DNA from: Anaerolineaceae bacterium
GTDB taxonomy: Bacteria; Chloroflexota; Anaerolineae; Anaerolineales; Anaerolineaceae
Length of the DNA stretch: 17,619 bases
Direction of reading: 5' to 3'
NCBI GenBank assembly: GCA_021107195.1
Contig: JAIOTF010000194.1
Location: forward strand, 1 to 17,619
Below the pieces are notes generated by a model, which made no database searches, had not been told where the DNA came from, and was given only the letters and a program-made list of their open reading frames with translations. Position 1 is the first letter of the stretch. Every line of letters starts with the position of its first letter. This document shows positions 1 to 9,383 of this stretch, one piece after another. The translations under genes and the position numbers were made by a program.

Positions 1-945
1 CGGCAAATCGCTGTGTTGGCATCGGCTTTAGGGCTCATTCTTCCTTTCGGGGTTGTTATTGATTGCATGGTTATTGCGGGAATGGTGTTGTTAGATTATT
101 CAACTCAGCGAAAAGCAAATTTGGTGCCATTAATCACTGTAACCGTTTTTGGCGGGGCAATGATTGTTTATCAGGTTGCAGTCACGATTTGGAATCCTGT
201 GTTTTCAAGTTGGAACCTTCAGAATGTGACTCCAGCCCCAGTTTGGTGGGATTTCCTTTTGTCTTTTCTGCCCGCTCTGCTACTGGCAGTAGCAGCTATT
301 TTTGTATCGCAAAAGGATATTCGACAGATGAGAGTAGTTGTGCTCGCTGTTTGGTTGATTGGGGCAGTTATGCTCATCTGGCTACCGGTTCGTTTGCAAA
401 GACGCTTTATATTGGGATTGTATATTCCTGTGGCGGGGTTGGCGGCTTATGGTTGCCGGGTGCTTGAGGGTAAGCTCAGGGTTTCCTCGTCTTTGCTATA
501 TAAGATCACGATGGGGTTGTCGATACCTACCAATGTGGTGTTGCTGTTGGCCGGTATTTTGGGCGCGTTGAGCCAGAATCCCGTGATCTATTTGACTCGT
601 GCTGAACAGGAAGCAATGCGGTGGCTAGGGCAGCAGCCAGGTGAATGCTTAGTGCTTGCTTCACCACAGTTGGGCATGTATATTCCAGGACATAGCGGCT
701 GCAAAGTGATGTATGGGCACCCATTTGAGACTGTGAATGCGACTTTTGAAGAGGAACAGGTTGAACGGTTTTATTCTGATGGCATGCAAGAAGGTGATGC
801 CTGTGATTATTTGGCTGAAAATGGCATCGATTATGTGTTTTTCGGGAATCGGGAGACGGCTCTGGGTAATCCAAAAATTTTGCGCACATTGAATCCCCTT
901 TTTGAAGAAAACGAAGTTGTGATATTCTCGGCAGTGATCAAATGA
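1..945 (+). CDS. Polytopic membrane protein, GT-C-like (type A), 5' partial
   Basis: The reading frame is open from the first base, so this is the C-terminal part of a longer gene; the GTG at 13 is probably internal. Several hydrophobic helices fill roughly the first 200 residues, followed by a soluble C-terminal region of about 110 residues. It aligns by eye with the gene at 3110-4705. Shared blocks are a W-x(3)-QN-x(4)-P-x-WD-x-LL stretch, a P-x-x-x-QRR motif, and near the end YVFFGNRETALGN here against YLIWGPEERALGN there. By that comparison about 230 N-terminal residues lie upstream of the window. The fold suggests a GT-C-like integral membrane glycosyltransferase or relative, but no catalytic residue lies in this part, so the function is open. 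Its stop overlaps the start of the next gene (ATGA at 942-945), which suggests translational coupling. Confidence 0.8.
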   Translation, partial: RQIAVLASALGLILPFGVVIDCMVIAGMVLLDYSTQRKANLVPLITVTVFGGAMIVYQVAVTIWNPVFSSWNLQNVTPAPVWWDFLLSFLPALLLAVAAIFVSQKDIRQMRVVVLAVWLIGAVMLIWLPVRLQRRFILGLYIPVAGLAAYGCRVLEGKLRVSSSLLYKITMGLSIPTNVVLLLAGILGALSQNPVIYLTRAEQEAMRWLGQQPGECLVLASPQLGMYIPGHSGCKVMYGHPFETVNATFEEEQVERFYSDGMQEGDACDYLAENGIDYVFFGNRETALGNPKILRTLNPLFEENEVVIFSAVIK

Positions 946-3113
946 CGAAGATCCAAAAAGTCGTTGCGTTGCTTGTATTTGCTTTAACCTTAGGGTTGTT
1001 GTTTCCCTATATCAACAAATTTGCTTATCCACTGCAATCATCTTATTCTGATGTAACAATTTCCCATTATCCAAATCTTGTATATCTGCAACAATCTTTG
1101 GTTACCTGGAAAGAAATTCCTTTGTGGTCGAGTTCCATTTTGTCGGGGTATCCATTTTCAGCGAATCCGCTATCAGGGTTATGGTACCCGCCACTATGGG
1201 TGGCAGTTATTTTTCATGGCGCGACGGGGTTGAACCTGGTTGTAATGCTACACCTTTTCCTGGGATCGTATGGGATGTTTATTTTTCTCAGGGAAGAAGG
1301 ATTTTCATTTGAGGTAGCATTGATTGGGGGCGTTGCCTTTCAGATGATGCCGAAAGTGCATGCGCATTATGCGGCTGGGCATATAACGATGGTTTGTGCG
1401 GTGATGTGGACGCCGTGGTTATTGTGGGTGCAAAAAAAATCCCACGGTGGGAGGAAAGGGTTTGACACAGCGGTATTAAGTGGATTGGTTTTGGGGTTTA
1501 TTGCTCTCGCTGATCTGCGCTGGGCAGCTTATGCAGGGGCATTATGGTTTGCTTATAACGCTTATTTATTTGGAAATGCAGGATTGCGAGATTTCAGGAA
1601 GAATGGGGAGCCGCAGTGGAAAACGATTGGTCAATGGTGCTTGCGCGTGTGTTTGGCAATTCTGCTGGCGTTGGCGATAACTGCCCCGCAACTTGTTCCT
1701 TTGCTGAGATACTCCCCACAGACAACGCGTAGTTTATTAACACCCGCAGACAATCTTGCATTTGCTCTTCCTTTAGAGAGGTTGATCAATGTGCTCTTCC
1801 CTGATATTGGCGGGTATGCTGAATGGGTGATCTATCCAGGGGCATTGATGTTGATCTTGTTTGTTGGTGCGCTTGTTGATAAATCGATCTGGAAGAAAAG
1901 AAGTTTCTGGCTCGTTGTTTTTGGTGTTAGTGGACTTTATGCAATTGGTCATGTTTTCATATTGAACCGATTCGTTGCGCGTTTGCCTGGGTTCAGCTTG
2001 CTGCGCGTGCCATCCCGGGCTGTATTTATCAGCAACCTGGCGGTAATCGTTATTGCGTGTGAAGGACTTGCGGGCATTTTGAGGCTGCCTGAAACAGGCT
2101 TACAGACAAATCGAAAGAAGATCAAAGTTTTAGCAGCTTCAGCTATGGTGATGATCGCCGTTTTATTGAGTACCGGCCTGTGGATTCTGGTTGGTGAGAT
2201 CCCGTTTGAATTGATGTATGGCTCAATCGTTTTAATCTTGTCGTTTATTCTCTTTGTGCTCTTTGTTCAGGGCAAAATCAAATATCATATTGGTATCCCG
2301 GTGTTGATCGCTATTCTTGTTCTGGATTTGGGAACCATTAACCATTGTGGTACGGATTATTGGTCTTTCACAAAAGCTGAAAAGCAAGGAGAAGATGCTG
2401 CCGTTTACCTTTCCAGGCAAAAGGGAAAATTTAGAGTGTATTCACCTTCGTATAGCCTTCCGCAGCACACAGCCGCACTTTATGGGCTTGAATTAGCGGA
2501 TGGTATTGATCCGCTTCAGTTGCAGGTATATGCGGAATATATGCAGGAAGCCACAGGCGTAAGCGTGCCTGGATACAGCGTGACCATACCGGCATTTCAG
2601 GGTGGGCAGATTGACAGGGATAATATGGGTGCTGTCCCAAGCGCTGAATTGCTTGGCAAGCTGAATGTGCGTTTTGTGGTTGCGGAATTTGATATTTCGG
2701 CCCCGGCGCTACTGCCTGTTGCCAGATTTGGCGAAACCAGAATTTATGAGAATCTGGCAGCTTTACCGCGCATGTGGATACAATCTGCTGGAGAAATTTT
2801 GGATGGGGAGATATTGCCTGTTGCTGATCTGGTTGTTGAACCAAATCAAATTCATGCTCGGGCTGATGGCCCGGGCTTGGTGGTTGCTTCTGAAGTGATG
2901 TATAAAGGCTGGCAAGTGAAAGTGGATGGCCAACCTGAAAAAATTCAGACTGTCGATGGTTTGTTTCGAGGGGTGGAAATCCCTTCAGGAACGCATGAGA
3001 TTTTCTTTTACTATCTTCCTGCAGATGTTTATATTGGGTTTGGTATTGGTTTGGCAGCATGGATGATAGCGGGACTGTATTTCTTCTTCTCGCGCCGAAA
3101 GCAAACTGTATGA
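942..3113 (+). CDS. YfhO-like polytopic membrane protein (type B), GT-C superfamily
   Basis: 723 residues with a hydrophobic N-terminus, about a dozen predicted membrane helices and a C-terminal extracytoplasmic beta-rich domain. Features typical of the YfhO family (PF09586) are visible. The first external loop carries an Asp (YSDVTISHYPN, D37), the usual place of the GT-C acidic residue. It is followed by the block IPLW...SGYPFSANP...YPPLW, and near the C-terminus comes YKGWQVKVDG...VEIPSGTHEIFFYY. In Firmicutes, YfhO proteins are linked to lipoteichoic acid glycosylation using lipid-linked sugars; the acceptor here is unknown. The ATG at 942 overlaps the preceding TGA, and the stop at 3111-3113 overlaps the next start, so the gene is embedded in an operon. 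Its partner architecture matches the gene at 4730-7078. The family assignment is fairly firm; enzymatic activity is inference. Confidence 0.8.
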   Translation: MTKIQKVVALLVFALTLGLLFPYINKFAYPLQSSYSDVTISHYPNLVYLQQSLVTWKEIPLWSSSILSGYPFSANPLSGLWYPPLWVAVIFHGATGLNLVVMLHLFLGSYGMFIFLREEGFSFEVALIGGVAFQMMPKVHAHYAAGHITMVCAVMWTPWLLWVQKKSHGGRKGFDTAVLSGLVLGFIALADLRWAAYAGALWFAYNAYLFGNAGLRDFRKNGEPQWKTIGQWCLRVCLAILLALAITAPQLVPLLRYSPQTTRSLLTPADNLAFALPLERLINVLFPDIGGYAEWVIYPGALMLILFVGALVDKSIWKKRSFWLVVFGVSGLYAIGHVFILNRFVARLPGFSLLRVPSRAVFISNLAVIVIACEGLAGILRLPETGLQTNRKKIKVLAASAMVMIAVLLSTGLWILVGEIPFELMYGSIVLILSFILFVLFVQGKIKYHIGIPVLIAILVLDLGTINHCGTDYWSFTKAEKQGEDAAVYLSRQKGKFRVYSPSYSLPQHTAALYGLELADGIDPLQLQVYAEYMQEATGVSVPGYSVTIPAFQGGQIDRDNMGAVPSAELLGKLNVRFVVAEFDISAPALLPVARFGETRIYENLAALPRMWIQSAGEILDGEILPVADLVVEPNQIHARADGPGLVVASEVMYKGWQVKVDGQPEKIQTVDGLFRGVEIPSGTHEIFFYYLPADVYIGFGIGLAAWMIAGLYFFFSRRKQTV

Positions 3114-4705
3114 TATCCAAAGCGGAGAAAAAATGGCTGCTATTGTTTTCCCTACTTGTTATGGGACTAACTACTATTCCGTATGTACTTGGCTTTGCAT
3201 TACAGGGAGAAGAATGGCGTTATACCGGATTCGTTTTTGGCGTTGAGGATGGAAATTCCTATATCGCCAAGATGCTATCAGGTGCGTATGGGGCATGGCT
3301 TTTCAGGACACCTTATACCGCATATCCGCAGAATGGGCTTTTTGCCTTTTTTGTATATCTTCTTTTGGGGAAGATTTCATTGTCAGGGATGCGGCACACG
3401 AGCCTGGTGGTTTTGTTCCACAGCTTTCGCTGGGTTGGCGGCTTCCTGATGATCCGAGCCACCTATGATTTCGTGGCGATATATTTGGAAGACATCAGTT
3501 ACCGTAAAGCAGCAACAAGTATTGCCACGGTCGGCGGAGGTTTCGGGTGGCTGGCAATCACAGGTTTGGGTGTGTTGTGGAAAAATGGGATGCCATTGGA
3601 ATTCTATTCGCCTGAAAGTTTTGGGTTCTTGTCAATATATGGTCTGCCGCATTTAGCCTGTGCAAGGGCGTTTCTTTTATGGGGGATGACCCAATACTTG
3701 CGAAGGGACAACAACGCCTCATGGAAGACAGGGATATTAACAGGTGGGTTATGGTTTGTCTTAAGCCTTATGCAACCGATAACGGTTGTGGTAGGCGGTG
3801 CTGTCATTGGATGGCATCTCCTCCTTTCTGGTTTGATAGCATTCATAAAACAACAGGGTGCATTGAAAGCACGGTGGAAAGAGCAGTTTGGCTTTGCTGT
3901 AAGAATGGCACTTTTGCCTGCGCCAGTTGTTTTTTATACTGGTTTCTCTTTCCTGCGCGACCCTTTCTTGTCTGAATGGTCTGCGCAAAATGTTATTCAG
4001 TCCCCTCCGTTTTGGGATTATTTACTTGCATACGGCGGGATGTTGGTTTTGGCAGGCGTGGGTCTCAAGTTTGTTTTGCGAAAGGGCGATAAGAATGCCT
4101 GGCTGTTCCTGGTGGGGTGGGTGCTTTTGTTCCCGATATTGGCTTATGCGCCTTTCAATGTACAGCGCAGGCTGCCTGAAGGCGTGTGGGTGGCAATCAC
4201 TATTCTGGGGGTGGCTGGAATTAGTTCGTTTCAGCGGAAATTTGAGGGTGCGGCACATGTATTCCTTGCAACAGCCTTTCTGCCGGCGTTGATCCTCCTC
4301 GCCGGCGGGATTACAGCGGTGTTGAATGTCTCTTCGCCGCTTTATCGTCCCGCACAAGAAGTTGAGACGTTTATTTGGCTGCGATCAAACGGATTTCCAA
4401 ATGAGGTAGTGCTGGCGTCTTATGATACTTCAAATCCATTACCGGCATGGACACCAATGCGCACGTTGATCGGACATGGGCCAGAGAGCATTCACTTCGA
4501 GGAAATCAATGCACGCATTGAGGGGTTTTGCCAGTTGGGGACAAGTGATGCAGTCAGGATGGGGCTGATCGAGGAATTTTCGGTAGACTATTTGATTTGG
4601 GGGCCGGAGGAGCGAGCGCTTGGCAATTGGAGCCCCGATAATGCCAATTTTCTTGAATTGCGCTTTCAAAATGAAAAGTATCAAATATTCAAAGTTGTAG
4701 ATTAA
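3110..4705 (+). CDS. Polytopic membrane protein, GT-C-like (type A')
   Basis: 531 residues if translation starts at the ATG at 3110, which forms an ATGA overlap with the upstream stop; an earlier in-frame ATG at 3059 lies well inside the upstream gene and is less likely. It begins with a lysine-rich patch and a first membrane helix. A long external loop with an acidic pair follows (FGVEDGNSYIAKM, E46-D47), as seen in many GT-C glycosyltransferases, then many helices and a soluble C-terminal region of about 120 residues. It is a paralogue of the gene that ends at 945 (shared W-x-x-QN, WD-x-LL, N-V-QRR and ALGN blocks). I do not recognise a named family; a lipid-linked sugar transferase or an envelope polymer-related membrane protein is the best guess. 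It lies between two YfhO-like genes. Confidence 0.75.
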   Translation: MISKAEKKWLLLFSLLVMGLTTIPYVLGFALQGEEWRYTGFVFGVEDGNSYIAKMLSGAYGAWLFRTPYTAYPQNGLFAFFVYLLLGKISLSGMRHTSLVVLFHSFRWVGGFLMIRATYDFVAIYLEDISYRKAATSIATVGGGFGWLAITGLGVLWKNGMPLEFYSPESFGFLSIYGLPHLACARAFLLWGMTQYLRRDNNASWKTGILTGGLWFVLSLMQPITVVVGGAVIGWHLLLSGLIAFIKQQGALKARWKEQFGFAVRMALLPAPVVFYTGFSFLRDPFLSEWSAQNVIQSPPFWDYLLAYGGMLVLAGVGLKFVLRKGDKNAWLFLVGWVLLFPILAYAPFNVQRRLPEGVWVAITILGVAGISSFQRKFEGAAHVFLATAFLPALILLAGGITAVLNVSSPLYRPAQEVETFIWLRSNGFPNEVVLASYDTSNPLPAWTPMRTLIGHGPESIHFEEINARIEGFCQLGTSDAVRMGLIEEFSVDYLIWGPEERALGNWSPDNANFLELRFQNEKYQIFKVVD

Positions 4706-4715
4706 GGTTTGAAAC

Positions 4716-4720
4716 AGGAA
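4716..4720 (+). promoter_or_regulatory. Ribosome binding site deciding the start at 4730
   Basis: AGGAA lies 9 bases before the ATG at 4730. The upstream in-frame TTG at 4709 has no such site and sits 3 bases after the previous stop, so the ATG is preferred. Confidence 0.6.
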
Positions 4721-4729
4721 TACAAGCAA

Positions 4730-7078
4730 ATGATTCGTAAACGATTAACTAAGATTGGTTTGCCAACTGTCTTTGTTGTGATCATACCTTTGATCTTGTT
4801 GGGAAAAACAATATTCCGTGGAAGGGCGCTGTATTGGGGTTTGCCTGCGATGCAATTTGTTCCCTGGCAGGCATATGCCTGGGAGCAACTGCGTGAAGGG
4901 ATTATTCCTCTCTGGAATGATCTAAATGGGATGGGCGCACCATTTTTGGCCAATTACCAATTGGCTGTTTTCTATCCGCCCAGTTGGTTTTTATATGGTG
5001 TCGCCTTAGTTGGTGGTGTTTCTCTTCTGGCATGGGCAAATACAGTATTAGTATATTTTCATTTGGTTTGGGCTGGACTAGGTATGATTCGCCTTGTGCA
5101 GCGGATTGGCGGAAAACCCCTGGCGCAGACAATAGCAGCCCTGGCTTTTTCGTTGAGCGGTTTTTTTGTTGCTCGCCTGGGATTCTTTTCAATTATCTGG
5201 ACAGCCTCATGGATGCCATGGATCGTGCTATTCGCTAGCCGAATAGCTACTCCTTTACGCAGTAATGAATATTCATCAAGGGATGGAGCAATTCCGGGCC
5301 CGCTTATCTTTTGCACTGCGGCGATGCTTCTTGCCGGGCATGCACAGATGAGCTGGTACATCGGCTTGTACGTTATCTCGTGGGTTTTTGTGGGTGCAAT
5401 AACAAATTATGGCCTGAAAGAGGCTGCGATTTCTATGGTTCGCTTGGGGGCAGCGTTTTTTGCAAGCGCAATTCTCAGTGCGATTCAATTGCTGCCAACA
5501 GCAGAATATTTGCTGTTATCACAAAGAACGTCGGCAGTGGATTACGAAACGGCGATGGCGTATTCTTTTTGGCCATGGAGGGTAATCACGTTTTTAGCGC
5601 CTGATTTTTTCGGGAATCCCGGGTTGGGAAACTACTGGGGCTACGCAAGTTTTCATGAAGATGCAGTATATTTTGGATTGTTACCCTTCCTGTTGGCTGC
5701 CTTTTCCTTTGTTGCACTTATTTCAAGGAAAAAGCAGAGCCGTTTGGGCGTGTTGATGCCTTTGATCCGATTCCTTTGGGGAATGATTGCGATTGGCGTT
5801 ATATTGGCTTTGGGAAAGTTTACGCCAATTTTCCCGTTTCTTTTCAAATACGCTCCGACATTTGATATGTTTCATGGCCCGGTACGTATCATGATTTGGG
5901 TGATTTTCTCATTGGCAATCCTGGCTGCCATTGCTTGTGAAAGACTATGGCAAAGACCTGAGGGTCGAGGATTGTATTGGACCCGGCTTGCAACAGCAGG
6001 GGCGGCAGCGGTAACGATTGGGGCGTTTGGGGGGTGGTATTTCCTTCGCGAGGTTAACTTGACCTTTATTCAGGCGACAGCTTTTGCTGGGCTATGGGGC
6101 GTGGGAACTGGCATCTTCACATTAACCGTACCGCTCCCTGGTGCAGAGAGAAAAAGACAATTCGTCTGGATTCTGGCTGTTGCATTATGGGTAAGCATGG
6201 ATTTATTGGTGGCAGGCTGGTGGAGCAATCCTGATATTGATCTTCAGTTTTATACACTTCAAAGAGAAGAAAGCCAACTTCAAGATCTGGCTGGTGAGGG
6301 ACGGGTTTATCAATCTTTATCTGAAAATTATCGCTTGAAATTTAAACGGTTCGTGAGACTGAAAAATTATCTTACTATTGAACCGGTCAGCAGCATGCGG
6401 GAAATCGGTATGCCAAACATAAATCTTCTGGATCATATTTCGGTCGCTAACAATTTTGATCCTTTTTCACCACACCGTTACGCAGATTGGATGGACGCAA
6501 TTGACAGCTTGCCGGAGGAAGATCTCGCCGGATGGTTGTCATTGATGAATGTATCTGTACTTGAGCGTATTGAGCCTGATGATCCGTTGGGGGTGGAGTT
6601 TATTTCAATATCCCCGCGAGAGCGTTTTGAATTGGTGGAATGTGCGTTCCCTGTCCATTCGGGGGAAGAGGCATGGAAAGAAGTTGAAAAAATTTCCGGT
6701 TCGACGGGTGAGCAATCAAGTTATGTTGTTGTTGAAACCACCGATGTTATTGAACCGTGTGGGGAGAAGGGCAATTTTGAGATATTTATCCTTCAAAAGG
6801 CCGCCAATCGCGTTAAGCTTTCGGTTGACAGCGATAATGGTGGCTGGCTTGTGATGCGCGATGTTTGGTATCCGGGCTGGAGAGCGACTGTTGACGATGC
6901 CCAAAGAGAAATTTTCAAAGCAGATTATCTTTTCCGGGCTGTGCCTGTTCCACCCGGAAAACATTTAGTAGAATTCAAATATTGTCCAAAAAGTTTCATT
7001 ATCGGGATGTTTGTCAGCGCTACTGGATTTGTTGGGGTATTCTTATTACGCATCAGGAAAAAGAAAATTGGATATTAG
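4730..7078 (+). CDS. YfhO-like polytopic membrane protein (type B')
   Basis: 782 residues from the ATG at 4730. It has a lysine/arginine-rich start and a first helix, then the block IIPLWNDLNGMGAPFLANYQ followed by FYPPSW, typical of the YfhO-like proteins of Chloroflexota. Many membrane helices follow, and the C-terminal extracytoplasmic domain contains VWYPGWRATVDD and VPVPPGKHLVEFKY. This C-terminal block matches the one in the gene at 942-3113. Unlike that paralogue, the segment before QFVPW in the first external loop reads GLPAM, with no Asp at the expected position, so catalysis may differ or be absent. Only 24 bases separate it from the preceding gene and 22 from the MoxR gene, so it is probably co-transcribed with both. 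Family call firm, biochemical role inferred. Confidence 0.8.
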   Translation: MIRKRLTKIGLPTVFVVIIPLILLGKTIFRGRALYWGLPAMQFVPWQAYAWEQLREGIIPLWNDLNGMGAPFLANYQLAVFYPPSWFLYGVALVGGVSLLAWANTVLVYFHLVWAGLGMIRLVQRIGGKPLAQTIAALAFSLSGFFVARLGFFSIIWTASWMPWIVLFASRIATPLRSNEYSSRDGAIPGPLIFCTAAMLLAGHAQMSWYIGLYVISWVFVGAITNYGLKEAAISMVRLGAAFFASAILSAIQLLPTAEYLLLSQRTSAVDYETAMAYSFWPWRVITFLAPDFFGNPGLGNYWGYASFHEDAVYFGLLPFLLAAFSFVALISRKKQSRLGVLMPLIRFLWGMIAIGVILALGKFTPIFPFLFKYAPTFDMFHGPVRIMIWVIFSLAILAAIACERLWQRPEGRGLYWTRLATAGAAAVTIGAFGGWYFLREVNLTFIQATAFAGLWGVGTGIFTLTVPLPGAERKRQFVWILAVALWVSMDLLVAGWWSNPDIDLQFYTLQREESQLQDLAGEGRVYQSLSENYRLKFKRFVRLKNYLTIEPVSSMREIGMPNINLLDHISVANNFDPFSPHRYADWMDAIDSLPEEDLAGWLSLMNVSVLERIEPDDPLGVEFISISPRERFELVECAFPVHSGEEAWKEVEKISGSTGEQSSYVVVETTDVIEPCGEKGNFEIFILQKAANRVKLSVDSDNGGWLVMRDVWYPGWRATVDDAQREIFKADYLFRAVPVPPGKHLVEFKYCPKSFIIGMFVSATGFVGVFLLRIRKKKIGY

Positions 7079-7100
7079 ACGAAATGGAGCGGAAAAGGAA

Positions 7101-8060
7101 ATGAACATATCGGGCATCCAACCGTTTGCGAGGCGTATTATTGACAATCTCGAAAAAGTGATTGTAGGTAAAACTTCTTCCCTGGAAATGATCGTGACCG
7201 GTTTGCTTTGTCAAGGGCATTTGTTGATCGAAGATGTACCTGGTGTTGGAAAAACGATGGCCGCACGCAGCCTGGCCAAATCTTTAGGGTGTTCATTTAA
7301 AAGAATCCAGTTTACACCCGATATGCTCCCTAGCGATGTAACGGGGGTTTCGATTTTTAATCAGGGAACACGTGAGTTTGAATTTCGGCCTGGACCTTTG
7401 ATGGCGCAGATTGTTCTGGTTGATGAGATCAACCGCGCTACGCCAAAAACTCAATCGGCACTATTGGAAGCGATGGAAGAACGGCAAATAACGGTTGAAG
7501 GCATAACTCATTATTTACCTTCGCCGTTCATGGTTTTGGCTACGCAGAATCCGATTGAATACGAGGGAACGTTCCCGCTCCCGGAAGCGCAGCTCGATCG
7601 GTTCTTATTGCGGATTCGGCTTGGTTATCCGGGCATCATGGAAGAGGTGAAGATACTGGAGCTTCAGCAACTTCGTCATCCAATAGATACCCTTGAAGCG
7701 GTAGCGGGAACAGAAGAATTGCTCGATGCCCAGGAGACGATCAAGACCGTATTTGTTGCCCCGGTGATAAAGAGATATATTGTTCAACTTGTCCGATTGA
7801 CACGAGACAGTTCGGATGTTTACCTTGGCGCAAGCCCGCGCGGCAGTTTGGGGTTGTTTCGTGCTGCACAGGCCAAGGCAGCGATGGAAGGTAGAGATTA
7901 CGTGTTGCCAGATGATGTCAAGTATCTGGCTGAAACAGTTTTGGCGCATCGGATAGTCGTTGATCCGGCAGCCAGATTGCGGGATATTAATGCAGGGGTC
8001 ATTCTGGATGAAATTTTACGCACCTTGCCTGTACCACAAAGCGGATTGACTAAAAATTAA
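7101..8060 (+). CDS. MoxR-family AAA+ ATPase
   Basis: 319 residues from the ATG at 7101, preceded by a purine-rich GGAGCGGAAAAGGAA tract; the frame is open further upstream into the previous gene, but that extension lacks family resemblance. Walker A is EDVPGVGKT (44-52), Walker B is IVLVDE (104-109) followed by the MoxR signature INRATPKTQSALLEAMEE, and the sensor-1 region is FMVLATQNPIEYEGTFPLPEAQLDRF. Length and order are those of canonical MoxR proteins, with an AAA lid domain at the C-terminus. MoxR ATPases act as chaperone-like machines with VWA-type partners such as DUF58 proteins, in cofactor insertion or envelope stress functions. Here the partner is the next gene, 16 bases downstream. 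No VWA membrane protein or transglutaminase follows, so the locus is a reduced version of the usual cluster. Confidence 0.95.
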   Translation: MNISGIQPFARRIIDNLEKVIVGKTSSLEMIVTGLLCQGHLLIEDVPGVGKTMAARSLAKSLGCSFKRIQFTPDMLPSDVTGVSIFNQGTREFEFRPGPLMAQIVLVDEINRATPKTQSALLEAMEERQITVEGITHYLPSPFMVLATQNPIEYEGTFPLPEAQLDRFLLRIRLGYPGIMEEVKILELQQLRHPIDTLEAVAGTEELLDAQETIKTVFVAPVIKRYIVQLVRLTRDSSDVYLGASPRGSLGLFRAAQAKAAMEGRDYVLPDDVKYLAETVLAHRIVVDPAARLRDINAGVILDEILRTLPVPQSGLTKN

Positions 8061-8076
8061 TTGAACCGGGCTTTTT

Positions 8077-9383
8077 ATGAGACTTCGTCAGACATTTTGG
8101 TACGTTCTAGCTATTTTAGCGGTCAGCATTTGGGGGGCTTTTCGCGCGCAAACAGACGTTTTTATTAAGATTAGCTATTTGTGTGTCTTGTTGTTATCGA
8201 CAAGCCTTGTGATGGGATTATTTTCTGTAAGGGGGTATGAGGTCAGGAGGGTTTCACGCGAGTTCCGAAAAGAGTTTGGTCAAGTATTTGAAGAGCGGTT
8301 TGAAGTACAAAATACATCTTTTGCTGTCAGAATGTGGCTTGAGGTCAGAGATGGCTCTGACTTGGCCAGTGGTGGAGGAGCGCGGGTTTTATCATGGTTA
8401 GGTAAAAAAGAGTTACGGAGCTACTCAGCCTATACTTTACTGCTGGAGCGAGGCGATTTCATTTTGGGGCCAACGATCTTGCATTCCGGGGATTTATTTG
8501 GGCTGTTTGAGTTTGAAAAGATAATTCCGCATACAAAACACCTGATTACTCTGCCATTTCTAGTTGAAATTGACTCCTTCCCCTATCCGCCCGGCTTGTT
8601 GCCTGGAGGAAACTGGATGTTACCCCACATGCGGCGGGGGTAAGAGAGTATGTGCCCGGCGACGCCTTAAAAAGAATTCATTGGCCGAGCTCGGCGAAAA
8701 AGAACAAGCTGATCGTAAAAGAGTTTGAACAAAATCCTCAGGCCTCAATTTGGCTGTTTCTGGATGCACAGAAGCTTGCTCATTATGCATTACCTTATCA
8801 ACCGCCTGTTCCCAAAGTCGATCAATTTTGGCTTTGGCAGCATAGAGATGAAATAGAACTGCCGCCAAGATCATTTGAATATGCAGTTAGCATTGCGGCT
8901 TCAGTCGGGAAATATTTCATTCGAAACGGGCAGGGGGTTGGGCTTGCTTGTGCGGAAAGAAAACTTCATATTCTTGCTTCCGAGCATGGCGAACGTCAAT
9001 TGGGTAAATTATTGGAGTTTCTTGCGTTTGTGCGAGCTGAAGGCAAAATGCCATTAAGAGGCTTGGTTGAAGCGCAGATTCCACATATTGCACGCGGCAG
9101 CGTTGTTGTTCTTGTGACTACTTCGACTAATGATGATTTGATGGGAAGTGTGGAGCAAATACTTCGAAGAGATTTGCGGCCCGTTGTGGTTGTAGTGGAC
9201 GCAAAATCTTTTGGTGCACAGGAAGAGCGCAACATGGACGCTCTCGCTGATTTACAGAAAAGAAATGTGCCTGCAGTTATTGTAGAAAGAGGGGATCAGC
9301 TAAAAACCGTACTGGAAACCGGATTTTTGAAGGACTATATTCGTGAATGGGGACCTTCATATGAAGTTAAGAAACCAGTTTGA
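8077..9383 (+). pseudogene. DUF58 protein, interrupted by a frameshift near 8610-8619
   Basis: The first frame (8077-8643) gives two N-terminal membrane helices, the usual beta-domain (ERFEVQN ... RGDFILGP ... DLFGLFEF) and PFLVEIDSFPYPPGLLPGG, then runs into unrelated residues (NWMLPHMRRG) and a TAA. The rest of the DUF58 protein continues in another frame as VTPHAAGVREYVPGD, then LKRIHWPSSAKKNKLIVKEF, a VWA-like IWLFLDAQ strand and a C-terminal half ending at 9383. Joined, the two parts give about 435 residues, a normal DUF58 length. The canonical VTPHAAG is readable only in the second frame from about 8619, so the lesion lies between the LPGG codons and there; a few residues that normally separate these motifs seem to be missing, so a short deletion is more likely than a single-base slip. 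A sequencing or assembly error is also possible. DUF58 proteins are partners of MoxR ATPases, encoded just upstream here. Confidence 0.85.

Noticed and set aside
3059..3109. Earlier ATG for the type A' protein
   Set aside because: It would overlap the upstream gene by 55 bp, while the ATG at 3110 gives the same ATGA overlap seen at 942.
2431..3120. Open frame of 229 codons on the minus strand
   Set aside because: It lies wholly opposite the YfhO-like gene, has no ribosome site and reads as low-complexity Gln/Pro/His-rich sequence typical of an antisense shadow.
8632..8643. Programmed -1 frameshift at the GGGGG run before TAA in the DUF58 gene
   Set aside because: The canonical VTPHAA residues are encoded in the second frame upstream of the G run, so the change of frame must lie before it; the run cannot restore the normal protein.
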